Source of the DNA: Microvelia longipes
Taxonomy: Eukaryota > Arthropoda > Insecta > Hemiptera > Veliidae
Direction: 5' to 3'
DNA length: 64,000 bases
NCBI GenBank assembly: GCA_018340805.1
Contig: JACMZG010001913.1
Location: 5,442,208-5,506,207, forward strand
The notes under the pieces are model-generated. The model made no database searches. It was not told the DNA's origin and saw nothing but the letters and a program-made list of their open reading frames with translations. This document shows positions 21,817 through 31,440 of this stretch, piece after piece (position 1 is the stretch's first letter; each line of letters opens with the position of its first letter). A program made the translations under genes and the position numbers.

Positions 21817-23640
21817 TAACTAGTTTATTTCCTCGGCCTACCGGCCTCGTGAGCTAATGAAGTCCTCCTTCGCGCTGCCTTAGGACGAACTTTAACTTGA
21901 GCTGTAAAACTTACTTTCATCCCTTGTTGCATAATTAACTATTACGACTCGCTTCGCTCGACCTCAGATAGTAAATTCTATCTTTTTATTCCTCGCAGTC
22001 ACTCATCCTGGCATTCCTGGCACTGACTCATTGATATATCATAGCCACTCACTCAATGCTGCTTAATTTTTATGATCCTACAAAATCATAGATATACTTG
22101 TCGTATTGAAACAAAACATAGTCCAAATATTTATTACGTAAAGGTCTACACTTGTACTAAATCAGTATCATTCTCGGGGGCCGCCCATACTGCACTGACC
22201 ACGTTCAATACTCTTTAATTTTTATGATCCAACAAAAATCATAGATGTACTTGTCATATTGAAACGAACGACTTAGTGTACTTGTTTATTAGGTAATATA
22301 ACCTAATAATACACTGTTAAAATAATACCCTAATAATAATAATACCTAATACCAATAATACCTAATAATACCAATAATACCTAATAATACCTAATAATAC
22401 CTAATAATACCTAATAATACCTAATAATACCCTGTAACCAAAAATACCTAATAATACACTGTACCAAATAATAACCTAATACCTTGTACCAAATAATACC
22501 TAATAATACCAAATAATACCTAATAATACACTTGTACCAAATAATACCTAATAATACCAAATAATACCTAATAATACCAATAATACCTAATAATACAACC
22601 AAATAATACTAATAAAACCAAATAATACCTAATTATACATTTGTACCAAATTACAAGTCAATTAGCCCATTTTTCAATTTTTTAAAAAACGTACACAAGT
22701 CATTCAACAAAAATTGAACTAATGCTGATAATGAGCTGAAACTTAGCACATATGTTAGTCTTATACATAGTCACATTCGTGCCAAATTTCATAATAATTG
22801 CTAATTCATAATAAAACGTGCATAATTTTTCCACGTTTTATAATTTTTCGAAATTTTCGCTGAGTCATTATTGCAGGTTAGTGACGTCATAAAAAATATT
22901 TTCCGGATAGCACAACTGCAGCGGTAGAGTTAAATAAATTAAAATTTATTTAATTTCAACTTAAAATTTCAACTCTCTAGCATAAATACAATGGGCGCTT
23001 CGATGATAACAGAGAGACAGACACATACAGACAGACAACTTTGCAAAAACTTTTCAGAAAGCCTTAAAAACGCCTGAAGCGTTTTTGAATTCCGGTTTTA
23101 TCCCGGTTTCGTATTTTTTTGTCACAATACTTTTCCTATATACCTAAATAAATACGTACACAAGTCCTCTGATAAAAATTGAACTCTAATCCAAGAATTG
23201 GATTAAATGAGGCAACGATTGTATTAAATAATAGTATTATATGACATTCAATTAGTATTCACACAGTATTCTAAATTCGCGGATCGTATTGAATACGATA
23301 TTCAAATACGGTTACATACGCAGTAAGAACCAGTTCGATTCATCCAGTCCGGGCATCTAGTTCGATCCCCCGATACACTGTATTTACCTTCAGATACGAT
23401 CGTATTGAACGGATAACCTTCTCGTCGAACTATTATTTCACTTTATTTCAATTAAATATGACTGTTTTTCATCAAATAACTTTTTAAACATTTTTTTAGT
23501 GTAACTTTATTATTATGCAAAGAAATCACAATTTAGATAAATATATTTTTTGTTTTAAACTTCCTTACAACCAAAAGTGAACCTTCGCCATAAAAGACGA
23601 TGTTTTGGGCGGGATCAGTTATCACGTAATCTCAATCGAT
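21817..23640 (+). repeat. Right copy of the 1.9-kb direct duplication
   Basis: It starts TAACTAGTTTATTTCCTCGG right after the N and follows 19895-21740 in order: half of the MITE, family R with its minisatellite (about 22300-22640) and the left arm of the foldback element. Indel differences include TTTTTAAAAACG versus TTTTTTAAAAAACG and CTGCAGAGCGG versus CTGCAGCGG. Confidence 0.88.
21945..23150 (-). repeat. Family R copy inside the duplicated block
   Basis: It has the same landmarks as 20024-21260, with the minisatellite at 22300-22640. The frames that read Gly-Ile-Ile-Arg-Tyr-Tyr repeats on the minus strand come from the minisatellite. Confidence 0.75.
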
Positions 23641-23977
23641 CGACCAAACAAAAACGGTGCAAGAACCGTGTCGTATTAAAATGCTTATGGAATACGATCA
23701 CCTGTTAAATACGCTGTGTGGTCGTAGTAAATGAATTAGTACGTTCACATACACTCTAGATCCGCGGATCGTATAGAATACGTATGCAGTACGGTCAACT
23801 AACTTCACGGTTCTTGCAGGCGTAATTGTTTAGTCGATTCGAGTGATAACTGATCCCGCCAAAACATGTCGTCTTTGTATAGTGAACCTTCACTTTTGGT
23901 TTAAAGGAAGTTTAAACTAAAAATATATTTAATTAATTGTGATTCTTTGCATAATAATAAAGTTACACTAAAAAATA

Positions 23978-23988
23978 ATATTCCAAAA
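23978..23988. repeat. Target-site duplication, left copy
   Basis: ATATTCCAAAA is repeated exactly at 25451-25461, bracketing the Penelope-like relic. The second copy leads straight into the resumed foldback arm (AGTTATTTGATC), as expected for an insertion there. Confidence 0.7.
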
Positions 23989-24083
23989 TTAAAAGTTTCT
24001 TATTTGTGACTTGTAAACAATATATAAATAAAAAACAGAATTAGTTACACAAAAAGTCCTTTTATTTTTTAATATATAATAAT

Positions 24084-24121
24084 AACTAAGCTTCGACTAA
24101 AAATTAGTCATCATCAGAGTT
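24084..24121 (-). ncRNA. Hammerhead-ribozyme-like motif, left PLE repeat
   Basis: This is the inverse copy of 25353-25391. On the minus strand it reads AACT, CTGATGA, T, GACTAA-TTT-TTAGTC, GAAA, GCTT, AGTT, matching stem I, core, stem II, core and a palindromic stem III (AGCT). The one extra T before stem II departs from the strict consensus. Confidence 0.55.
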
Positions 24122-24689
24122 TAACAAATAAAAATAAAAATGAAATTACAATTATACAGACTACTTCATATTGCACCTTGTATGTTTTGGTAAGCTATGT
24201 TTAAAAAACCGTTAAAACTGTTACATTGAAGAATTTTAAAATATCAGTTTACCAATATATTAGTTGAAAAAACAAATATTTAAACTAAATCAAGATTACA
24301 AGATTAAGAGTTCCTTATTAAATTTGAGTAAATGGATCTATCAGTTAATCTAACATTAACTGATCCTGAATACCACAACGAAAATAATACTAGATATTAA
24401 AAAACATTGCAAATAATAATTTCCCAAATTACCTAATAAAACAAACTTTACAAAACAAACAAAAAATGCAAAATTTAAAATAATTCTAATAATATAAATT
24501 AATCTAATAATTCAAATAATTCCTAATAATATAATAATTCAAACAATGCTAATAATATAAATAATTCTAATAATTCAAACAATTCTAATAATATAAACAA
24601 TTCCAATATATTCTAATAATAAATAATTCAAATAAAATATTGACAATATTATAATGCTAATAATGAAGATCCTATAATTCATAATCAAT

Positions 24690-25160
24690 TCGTTGCAATC
24701 CCATATGTACCTAACTTATCTGAAAAATAAAAAGGACTTTATCAAAAGTCTACCTAACTTTAAAAATTGCTCAAAAAAGTCAAAAATCAAACCGACCATT
24801 TTTTGAAAAACATAAAGAAAAAACCAAGAAAGAACAAAAATCCGGATTAGTATATATAAATTCCCTTTCTCAATGCCCCCAATATATATAGGTGAAACAA
24901 ACAATATCTAAATAAAAGACTGGCCCAACATAAATATGACTGCAAAAAAGATAAAAATAATACTGGACTTTCTAACCACAAACATAATACAGGACACAGT
25001 TTTGATTTTGACAATACCCGAATTCTACAAAATGAACCTAATTGGCAAAAAAGGAAAGTTAAAGAAATGATAAATATAGTCAAATTTGATAACAATGTTA
25101 ATTTTAAAAAGATGTAGAAAAATTAAGCTCCATTTACTCAAATTTAATAAGGAACTCTTA
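24690..25160 (+). pseudogene. Penelope-like GIY-YIG endonuclease, C-terminal part
   Basis: Reading across small frameshifts gives, in order, a linker with PYVPNLSEK and a basic KHKEKTKKEQK stretch, then GLVY (about 24844-24855, the GIY position), SQCP, IYIGETNN (about 24887-24908, the YIG position), RLAQHKYDCKKDKN with the conserved Arg and His (about 24920-24960), LSNHKHNTGHSFDFDNTRIL, NEPNWQKRKVKEMI with the catalytic Glu (about 25026-25070) and, after a one-A indel at about 25110, EKLSSIYSNLIRNS and a stop near 25156. This is the diagnostic end of Penelope polyproteins; the enzyme nicks the target DNA. At least three indels are needed to read it, including CCCCC for CCCC at about 24882. 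The upstream RT is absent. Confidence 0.85.
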
Positions 25161-25352
25161 ATCTTGTAATTCTTGATTTAGTTTAAAATATTGTTTTTTC
25201 AACTAATATTTTGGTAACACTGATATTTTTAAAATTCTTCAATGTAACAGTTTTTTTAACGGTTTTTTAAACATAGCTTACCAAAACATACCAAGGTGCA
25301 ATATGAAGTAGTCTGTATAATTGTAATTTCATTTTATATTTTATATTTGTTA

Positions 25353-25391
25353 AACTCTGATGATGACTAATTTTTAGTCGAAAGCTTAGTT
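25353..25391 (+). ncRNA. Hammerhead-ribozyme-like motif, right PLE repeat
   Basis: Stem I is AACT (25353-25356) with AGTT (25388-25391). Core CTGATGA is 25357-25363, with one extra T at 25364. Stem II is GACTAA (25365-25370) with TTAGTC (25374-25379). Core GAAA is 25380-25383. Stem III is the self-complementary AGCT (25383-25386), and U at 25387 would be the cleavage base. Minimal hammerheads with tiny palindromic stem III are known from Penelope-like elements and are thought to act as dimers. Activity is inferred, not shown. Confidence 0.6.
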
Positions 25392-25733
25392 ATTATTATA
25401 TATTAAAAAATAAAAGGACTTTTTGTGTAACTAATTCTGTTTTTATTTAAATATTCCAAAAGTTATTTGATCAAAAACGGTTATATAGAAGTAAAATAAA
25501 GTGAAATAAAAGTTCGATGAGAAGGTTATCCGTTAAATACGATCGTCTCTAAAGGTACACACACAAACAGACAGCGTATCAGGGGATCCCTTTAGATTCC
25601 ATCTCCCTAGTTCTAGCGTATGCGATCGGATCCCCTCCGCATGGTTCATACAGCTTAAATTACCGTATTGAGAGATCGTACTCTATACGATACGCGGATC
25701 TAAAGTGTGTGTGAAAGTACTAATTGGTTAACA

Positions 25734-27184
25734 CCACACAAGCAATTTCATGAAAATCACACAATTAGACTGATGAATGCAATGTTGGATTAAATAATTT
25801 CATAATTAAAGTGACCGATCCATTAATTGTATTAATTGTTTTTTAATTTGTAAATTGTATTAAATTTTTTATTTTAAATTGTATTAAACCCAAAAATTTT
25901 AACCTTGAACAGGGTTAAGTAGTTAAGGCAAGTGTAGTTTTTCTAGGTTCTTATTACCTATTCCATTCACCTTTCTACTGAATTGTTGAATTCTTCTTAC
26001 ACAAGACAGTATTATAAGAAACTATGCGTTTTCTTTCAAAGACCTTGAAGAGAAAGAGAAAAAATTTAGAGGTAATGTGGGTCACGGGGTGGGGCAGGTC
26101 CAGGTACACCTGCTAACGGTTCCAGGGCCGTGACTCAGGCCGTCAGTCAGGCCATCGTATGGCCTTCGCACCCAAGTCTTTCATGTGTTTTCCAAACTCA
26201 CGCATATCATCTCATGAGTTTTCTGAACGCCTCCATAACTCTGCATTGGAAGTTAATATAACTGATTATTTTATTAACTTTCTCTCGTATTTCTTTGTAT
26301 TCTATTTCATTCTTATCTTACGGCTGCGTGGGAAGGGTAATTTTGCCTTCCTTTCTTCTAAAGACGGGAGAACCATGTTAAAGCGAAAATGTCGCACGTC
26401 GCACTAACTTGTTTAAATCTAATTGTTTTTTTGTTTTTTTACGCTTTAACCCGTAGGGTCATTTAGCGTTTTCCCCTCACTCAAATCTCACTCAACATTA
26501 ACCCCTGAGTTTGTACACATTCTATCATCTAGGAAGCACACCCTCTGTACATGGTGGCACATATGACCAGTTCACAGTGTGTCTAGTTCATCCAGCCCAA
26601 CCAGACACTATCCAAACTCTCTGCTCTGGCTAGCGCCGACTACTAGTTCACTGTGTGCTTGTTTCATCTAGTCTTACTAGCTCCTCTGATCACATTAGTC
26701 TCTCTGATCACATTAGGCTCTCTGATCACATTTGTCTCACTTGACCTCGTCCTTCCAGTCTCACCAATCTCATCAGTTTCCAACTGCATCAACCAGACTC
26801 TAGCTAGGCTCACCGCTCGGCCAGTCCAGCGCCACCCGACAAAGAACTCTAGCACCCAATGTCAGCGTGCACAAACTCATTCTTTAACCTGACCTGAAGT
26901 CAAAGCTCCGCAGTGCTATGAGGAGACGTCTGTCTTCAAGAACCGAGCACTTTGTTCCTAGTCATTACGTTACTCGTGTCGCCGCCATCACTTCACTGAC
27001 TAAGTTTTCGGACATTCAAAGGCTCAGTATATCTTTCCGACCTTCATCTCCCCTAGCCCACAGAACATTAACTTTTCGTGAGCTGGAGACAACGGAAACG
27101 TGGATCCAGACTTGTCTCAGATGAAACTAGATCCAACCCCACATTTGCGTATTAGTAGCCAAGGAAACCACGTAAAACCTTGGC
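25734..27184. other. Less AT-rich unique region, no gene recognised
   Basis: 25900-27180 is closer to balanced composition and shares little with the rest of the window. A triplet of CTCTGATCACATTAG-like units lies at 26694-26740. Short open frames (26159-26407, 26653-26892, 26918-27124) have no recognisable domain, start context or splice pattern. A diverged exon or retrocopy cannot be excluded. Confidence 0.45.
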
Positions 27185-27330
27185 TGGGTTGGCCGGCCTT
27201 GAATTCAAGACCTCCCGAGTGTACGGTACAAGGGATACCCTCATATTGAGGTCTCCCCGGCTGAATTTGAAACCTTCGAAGTCGAAAGGCGAGCGCTCTA
27301 CCACTGAGCTACCGGACTCAGGGAGGGGGG
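27185..27330 (-). mobile_element. tRNA-derived SINE-like sequence
   Basis: On the minus strand GGTAGCTCAGTGGTAGAGCG (27295-27314) is a perfect tRNA D-arm with box A, and GGTTTCAAATTCAG follows at a box-B-like distance (about 27265-27280). The anticodon and acceptor stems do not close, so it is not a working tRNA gene. A tail rich in short palindromes (GGCCGGCC) runs to 27185. Confidence 0.55.
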
Positions 27331-27349
27331 GGTTTGGACTTCAGGGTAA

Positions 27350-27379
27350 AAAGGAACTCATATATATATATTATATATT

Positions 27380-27444
<65 letters not shown>

Positions 27445-27456
27445 TATATATATATT
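27350..27456. repeat. (AT)n microsatellite with family W flank
   Basis: The AT array is followed at 27470-27560 by GACACGAAAAACTTTCGAGC and ACTTGGTACAAAAATCAATC, which is the block that follows the array at 5153. Confidence 0.8.
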
Positions 27457-28503
27457 AGTATGTACTAGAATTTTGTGTTTTTGTCGTTTCTATGGACACG
27501 AAAAACTTTCGAGCGCTTTCTCGGATCGACATGAAAACTTGGTACAAAAATCAATCTTGCTAATGTCCAGAAACTTTATAACTTTTATTTATTATTTTAA
27601 AAGCATACATACGCTATAATATAAATAACAGCATAAACATTTATAAATAATATATAATAATAATAAAAGTCTATTTGACAATGGAATATGAAAATGAAAC
27701 TATGAAAATAATAAATTATTTAATAGCCGCTTAAGCTACAGCTTTTGTTAATGAAATATGTGTGACGTCATTAACTTACAATAATGACCTACAAACATTT
27801 CAAAAAATACATATCTTCATATAGTGTTATATTAGACTAAAATGTTTCACACATATACTATAGTATAGTATATAGTATATACTATGTATGGTTCACAAAA
27901 ATACGAAGTTCCATTGTATTATCGGAATTCGTTCTGGTTTTATTGTTTGACGTATAAATGTCAATCAAAACAACGTCATTAATTGACATTATGTAAACGA
28001 ATAAAGTTTTTTTAAACATAATAAATAATGTAAACTAAAATATTTGAAAATTCGCTTATATCCTGGCAGTATGGCACTTATATAAACTAGTAATATGACG
28101 CGCTGATATTATAAAACAACCATGTACAAGCGGCCACAGGAAGTCGCGCTGGGACCGCGAAGCGAGGCCGAAGGTCTTTAGATATTAATGATAGAACAAA
28201 CACTAAAATTACTTGTATAGAGACGGATAATATATATTTTATAAGATGATTTAAAGGGCCGAAGATCTAGGTGTACCCTGAAAGCGAAGGGTTGCGTCAG
28301 ACCTGACCTTATACCTGAAGAAACCCTTTTCATGTCAGGATGCTGAAGCCAGTTCAACAATTCCTTTTATTAAATCCTTTATTTTTCAAAAGATTTATTA
28401 TATTAAATAGTCCCTTTTTTCTACTGTTGTGAACGGATTTCAAATAAAAGTCCAAATATTTCTTTTGCTTTGTATAAATATTGTGAGTTACAATTAAGAA
28501 TTG
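27457..28503. other. AT-rich spacer
   Basis: The family W flank (27470-27560) is followed by AT-rich DNA. A small GC motif CGCGAAGCGAGGCCGAAGG lies at about 28156. There is no gene or RNA fold I can support. Confidence 0.5.
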
Positions 28504-28774
28504 TTTAAGAATGAATAAACACACTTGAGTTTAAAAAATATTTAATTGTCAAACCACAGTAAGTACATAAAAAGGCACTGACCGGTTTCAACAAGAAATT
28601 AGTCACCGTCGGAGTACATTTACTAACTGAGTTTATAAAATTTATAACTCAGTTTATAAATGTGCTCTGACGATGACTAATTTATAGTTGAAACCGGTCA
28701 GTTTTATTTTATGTATTTATTGTGGTTTGACAATTAAATATTTTTTAAACTCAAGTGTGTTTATTCATTCTTAA
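28504..28774. mobile_element. Palindromic element with two hammerhead-like motifs (271 bp)
   Basis: The arms (28504-28637 and 28640-28774) are near-perfect inverses, from TTAAGAATGAATAAACACAC to GTGTGTTTATTCATTCTTAA, meeting at TTTATAAAATTTATAA. Each arm holds ACCGGTTTCAAC / GTTGAAACCGGT next to a CTGACGA-type core. It has no coding part. It resembles two terminal repeats of a Penelope-like element joined head to head, or an inverted retrozyme-type unit. Confidence 0.75.
28664..28703 (+). ncRNA. Hammerhead-like motif in palindromic element
   Basis: Core CTGACGA (28667-28673), one extra T, stem II GACTA with TAGTT (28675-28679 / 28685-28689, one G-U pair), GAAA (28690-28693), palindromic stem III ACCGGT (28693-28698), C at 28699 as cleavage base and a short stem I (GCT / AGT). 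The inverse arm (about 28581-28613) has a mutated core (CCGACGG). Confidence 0.5.
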
Positions 28775-28842
28775 CCATGTTTAGTATACCACAAAATCTC
28801 TGTCGAAACAACTAATGATCTACAATTAAGACGGTGCGCTAA

Positions 28843-29014
28843 TAGTACGACACAAGACTAAAATCAGTTGACAGTGCGGGAAATGGTGTTGAAGAACCAA
28901 TAATGTAGGCCTGATTTGAAATTGAAGACGTGGTTTAACATCCAGGAATAACCTCATTGGCTACCTCGAATTATTTTCCCTAGCTGTCAACTGATTTTAG
29001 CCGTTTGTCGTATT
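28843..29014. mobile_element. MITE B, complete copy
   Basis: The ends TAGTACGACACAAGACTAAA and AGCCGTTTGTCGTATTA, with inner CAGTTGACAG / CTGTCAACTG, are inverse partners. The interior shares GTGGTTTAACATCCAG with the inverse of ATGTTAAACCAC in the copy at 39413. About 170 bp, non-coding. Confidence 0.75.
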
Positions 29015-29121
29015 ATAGTACATTTTAGGGCATTATTAATCAAAAATGTTTCGAATTGCCTAAATTACTTTGTCTCTTGAAGAATCAGCTATCGTCAATA
29101 CTTGCTGTTGGATATGAATAT

Positions 29122-29155
29122 CCTGGACCGGTTTCGGCATAACGCCATCAGCAGG
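29122..29155 (-). ncRNA. Hammerhead-like motif, left arm
   Basis: On the minus strand: stem I CCTG with CAGG, a core shortened to CTGAT, stem II GGC-GTTAT-GCC, GAAA, palindromic stem III ACCGGT and C as cleavage base. The loss of about three core bases probably inactivates it. Confidence 0.45.
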
Positions 29156-29281
29156 CGGGGCAACACTCGAGCTCTCAACTAATAAAGTTATATCGATGAA
29201 TAACTTTTAGTCTCAATGAGCACGACGTGCACTCTGAAGATGATATAACTTTATTAGTCGACAGCTTGAGTGTTGCCTCGA

Positions 29282-29316
29282 CTGCTGATGATGACGTTAT
29301 GCCGAAACCGGTCCAG
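29282..29316 (+). ncRNA. Hammerhead-like motif, right arm
   Basis: Stem I CTG (29282-29284) with CAG (29314-29316), core CTGATGA (29285-29291), extra T, stem II GAC with GCC (one mismatch; the other arm has GGC), loop GTTAT, GAAA (29304-29307), palindromic stem III ACCGGT (29307-29312) and C29313 as cleavage base. Confidence 0.55.
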
Positions 29317-29444
29317 GGATATTCATATCCAACAGCAAGTATCGACGGTAGCTGATTCTTTGATTACTTCTTCAACTTGCGGAAAATACAACCTTTTTTG
29401 TCTCTATTTGTCGCAGGGACTTCCTTTACGAACTATAAACAATA

Positions 29445-29734
29445 TAGACCAAGAGCCCATGGGTGTTATGTTAATAAAAAGTGTAATGGCTGGAACCGGT
29501 CTCAATTTTTCGTAAATACCTTCCTGAACAAGGATCTGCAATTCTGCAGACTCGAATCGGATGGGTGTCCCAGGCAGAACCTTTGACCCCTAAAGCGCGT
29601 TCTGCCTAGGACACCCATCCGATACGAGTCTGCGGAATTTCAGATCATGTTTCAGGAAGGTATTTACGAAAAATTGAGACCGGTTCCAGCCATTACACTT
29701 TTTATTAACAAAACACCCCTGGGCTCTTGGTCTA
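29445..29734. mobile_element. Foldback element C, copy 2 (290 bp)
   Basis: The ends are TAGACCAAGAGCCCATGGGT and CCTGGGCTCTTGGTCTA. The arms are near-perfect inverses with TGGAACCGGTCTCAAT / ATTGAGACCGGTTCCA and GGATGGGTGTCC / GGACACCCATCC. It is the same family as 17245-17522. TA-rich flanks (ATA / ATATAG) would fit a TA target site. Confidence 0.88.
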
Positions 29735-30345
29735 ATATAGCCTCCGCAAAAACAATACTTTCCATTTATACCTAGTGTATAAAAAGAAAAAGTAAAAACT
29801 GTTTTGTTTTTATTTCTAGTTTTTATGTTGGTATTTTTTCATTGAGCACCTCTTAGTGTGAAATGAAAAAAATGGCTTGATTTAAAATAGCCAGCACCTA
29901 TTCAAAACTTGATTGTTTCAGCTGTCCTTGTTCTGACTGCCTTTTGTCCACTTCCACACTCCATCCTTGTTTCTTTTCTTATTCCAGTTTCTATTCCTTT
30001 TTATTTACATTTCCTGTTCTTATTCGTGTTCCTGTTCCTTGTGATTGTGTAGTTTCTTTTTTAGTTATTTCAGAGAAAGATGAGAAGGTGCGAATAAGCG
30101 TTTGTTTTAACATTTCAAAAGTATACAATTATTACGTTTTGACATTGAAGAATCATTTACATTTATCTTTTAGAATGTTTTTATGAGTGCCTGAAATGAA
30201 TGTATATCGCTTTTTGAAATTTAATGTGCCTACTCTTGTACTAATAAATCTACATAAAGATGGCAATGCCGATCTCGTAGTTTGGATTAGAGTGGCGCAG
30301 GCTGATTGAAACCAATAGTTTTGATGAGTCTTCGAAAAATTGAAG
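29735..30345. other. Spacer, no gene recognised
   Basis: The DNA is AT-rich with a T/C-rich stretch (29940-30060) that gives a hydrophobic frame without any recognisable domain. Nothing else is seen. Confidence 0.5.
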
Positions 30346-31084
30346 GTAGGATTCTACCAAGGATGTTGAATAAAGGGGATGACGCATTAAGGAACATTTC
30401 TGACCTCATGGAAGTTGTATGAGATAGAGAAATAGGAGCAAACTTACCTTCCCGTAGGTTATGATTAAAAAAGGCGCCAAACGCAGGTTATGTAGCTAAG
30501 TTGTTAAACAATTCTTGGTTGTCGAGTTTGCTTCTCAACTTTCTTCAGTGCGTTCGTTATTGTTACATTTGGTGCTTGTCAAGTCATTTGTGCTTATATT
30601 TTACATTTTGGACTCTAGGTAGCCACTTTAGTGAGAGTAATTGAAGCTTTACCGTTTACTTTTCGTAGAGAGTAAGTTAAATGTGTTAATATTTTGTCTT
30701 TTTTTAGCCTAGTGAAATGTTTTGCTAGTTTTCAAGATTCAATTTTGGTTGTTATGTCCTTAATTTTCTTTAATGTTGTTAATTTTAAGCAATATTAACC
30801 AAAAAACAGTTAAAAAGTATGAACTTTTTTCAATTTGTTTATAACCTTCGCAAGCAAAACAATGGGAAACCTATTGAGAGTTAAGTGTGCCTTTAGATTT
30901 TAAGACCTGCGCTGTTATAAGGATCATAAGCATGCGCAGTTCGTACCAAGCATGTGCAGTTGGTTTTTGACGTGTGTTTCGTGTTGCATTCATCTCTATG
31001 TTTTGATTTTCGATGGGGTCACTTTGTTGAATGGCAATTCGACTTAGTGCGTCATCCCCTTTATTCAACATCCTTGGATTCTAC
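30346..31084. mobile_element. Element G with ~43-bp terminal inverted repeats (739 bp)
   Basis: The left end GTAGGATTCTACCAAGGATG and ...AAAGGGGATGACGCATTAAG is mirrored by CTTAGTGCGTCATCCCCTTT ... CATCCTTGGATTCTAC. The interior has no coding capacity. The left 120 bases recur, inverted, at 12903-13035 and 31322-31430, so the family has at least three members here. Confidence 0.75.
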
Positions 31085-31440
31085 TCACGGGTCAATCTGA
31101 ACCTACCCTTTGGAGGGAGACAGAAATAAAAAAATCCTATTGGCTGTGGAATTCTGATCAAAACTATCGCAGTCGGCTTGTCTTTTAATTCAATTTTACT
31201 TTTCCGGGGGAGTTCTAAAGTACATTTAGAGGCTTTACCTCTTGAACTTAATTAACTTCGCTACGTAGCGCCGACGCCACGTAGCGGCTAAGAGGCCGAA
31301 GGCGCCTTGTTTTTATACCTATGCTGGAAAAGGTATGTTCGTTTCCATTTCTGCATATCACAAAACGTTCATGGGGTTACTAGAGATCCCTCATCGCGTC
31401 ATCTCCATTTTCAAAAATCCTTGTTAATAACCTTTTGTTA
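31085..31440. repeat. GC hairpins and family G fragment
   Basis: 31255-31310 holds CGCTACGTAGCGCCGACGCC, ACGTAGCGGC and GGCCGAAGGCGCC, the same style of GC palindrome as 9868-9990. 31322-31430 (AAGGTATGTTCGTTTCCATT and CGCGTCATCTCCATTTTC) is a diverged family G end. Confidence 0.55.

Larger units (their letters stand above)
24026..25450 (+). mobile_element. Penelope-like element (PLE), deleted internally, with inverted terminal repeats
   Basis: Inverted repeats of about 310 bp (24026-24336 and 25129-25449; outer end AAACAGAATTAGTTACACAA, inner end GAGTAAATGGA) flank a ~790-bp interior. The interior holds low-complexity AAT-rich DNA (24400-24670) and then the linker plus GIY-YIG endonuclease of a Penelope polyprotein. 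The reverse transcriptase is missing, so the copy cannot move by itself. Each terminal repeat carries a hammerhead-like motif, as expected for Penelope-like elements. It is inserted in the arm of the larger foldback with an 11-bp target duplication; about 37 extra bases lie between the left duplication and the repeat. Confidence 0.82.
23249..25733. mobile_element. Large foldback element, right arm interrupted by a Penelope-like relic
   Basis: The left arm (23249-23630) runs inward from CAATTAGTATTCACAC through CGCGGATCGTATTGAATACG, GATAACCTTCTCGTCGAAC, TAGTGTAACTTTATTATTAT and AAAAGTGAACCTTCG to GATCAGTTATCACG. The right arm is its imperfect inverse, in two pieces: 23846-23988 and 25451-25733, ending GAAAGTACTAATTG. 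The central ~215 bases have CGTATT / AATACG repeats. No protein is encoded. Arms of ~380 bp with iterated short repeats suggest a foldback or MITE-type DNA element. The left arm is also at 21345-21740 because of the duplication. Confidence 0.75.
29081..29359. mobile_element. Palindromic element with two hammerhead-like motifs (279 bp)
   Basis: The ends are AGAATCAGCT and AGCTGATTCT. The arms contain TTGCTGTTGGATATGAATA / TATTCATATCCAACAGCAA and GGACCGGTTTCGGCATAACG / CGTTATGCCGAAACCGGTCC, and meet around a GAGCACGACGTGCACTC turn. It is non-coding, with the same design as 28504-28774 but little sequence in common beyond the motif. Confidence 0.78.

Noticed and set aside
22411..22602. Minus-strand frame with Gly-Ile-Ile-Arg-Tyr-Tyr repeats
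   Set aside because: It is a product of the AATACCTAAT minisatellite, absent as a frame in the other copy of the duplication.
26653..26892. Possible short protein-coding exon
   Set aside because: It includes a CTCTGATCACATTAG triplicate, shows no domain, and lacks clear splice sites in phase.
27265..27320. Functional tRNA gene on the minus strand
   Set aside because: Only the D-arm/box A is perfect; the anticodon and acceptor stems do not close, so SINE-like origin is preferred.
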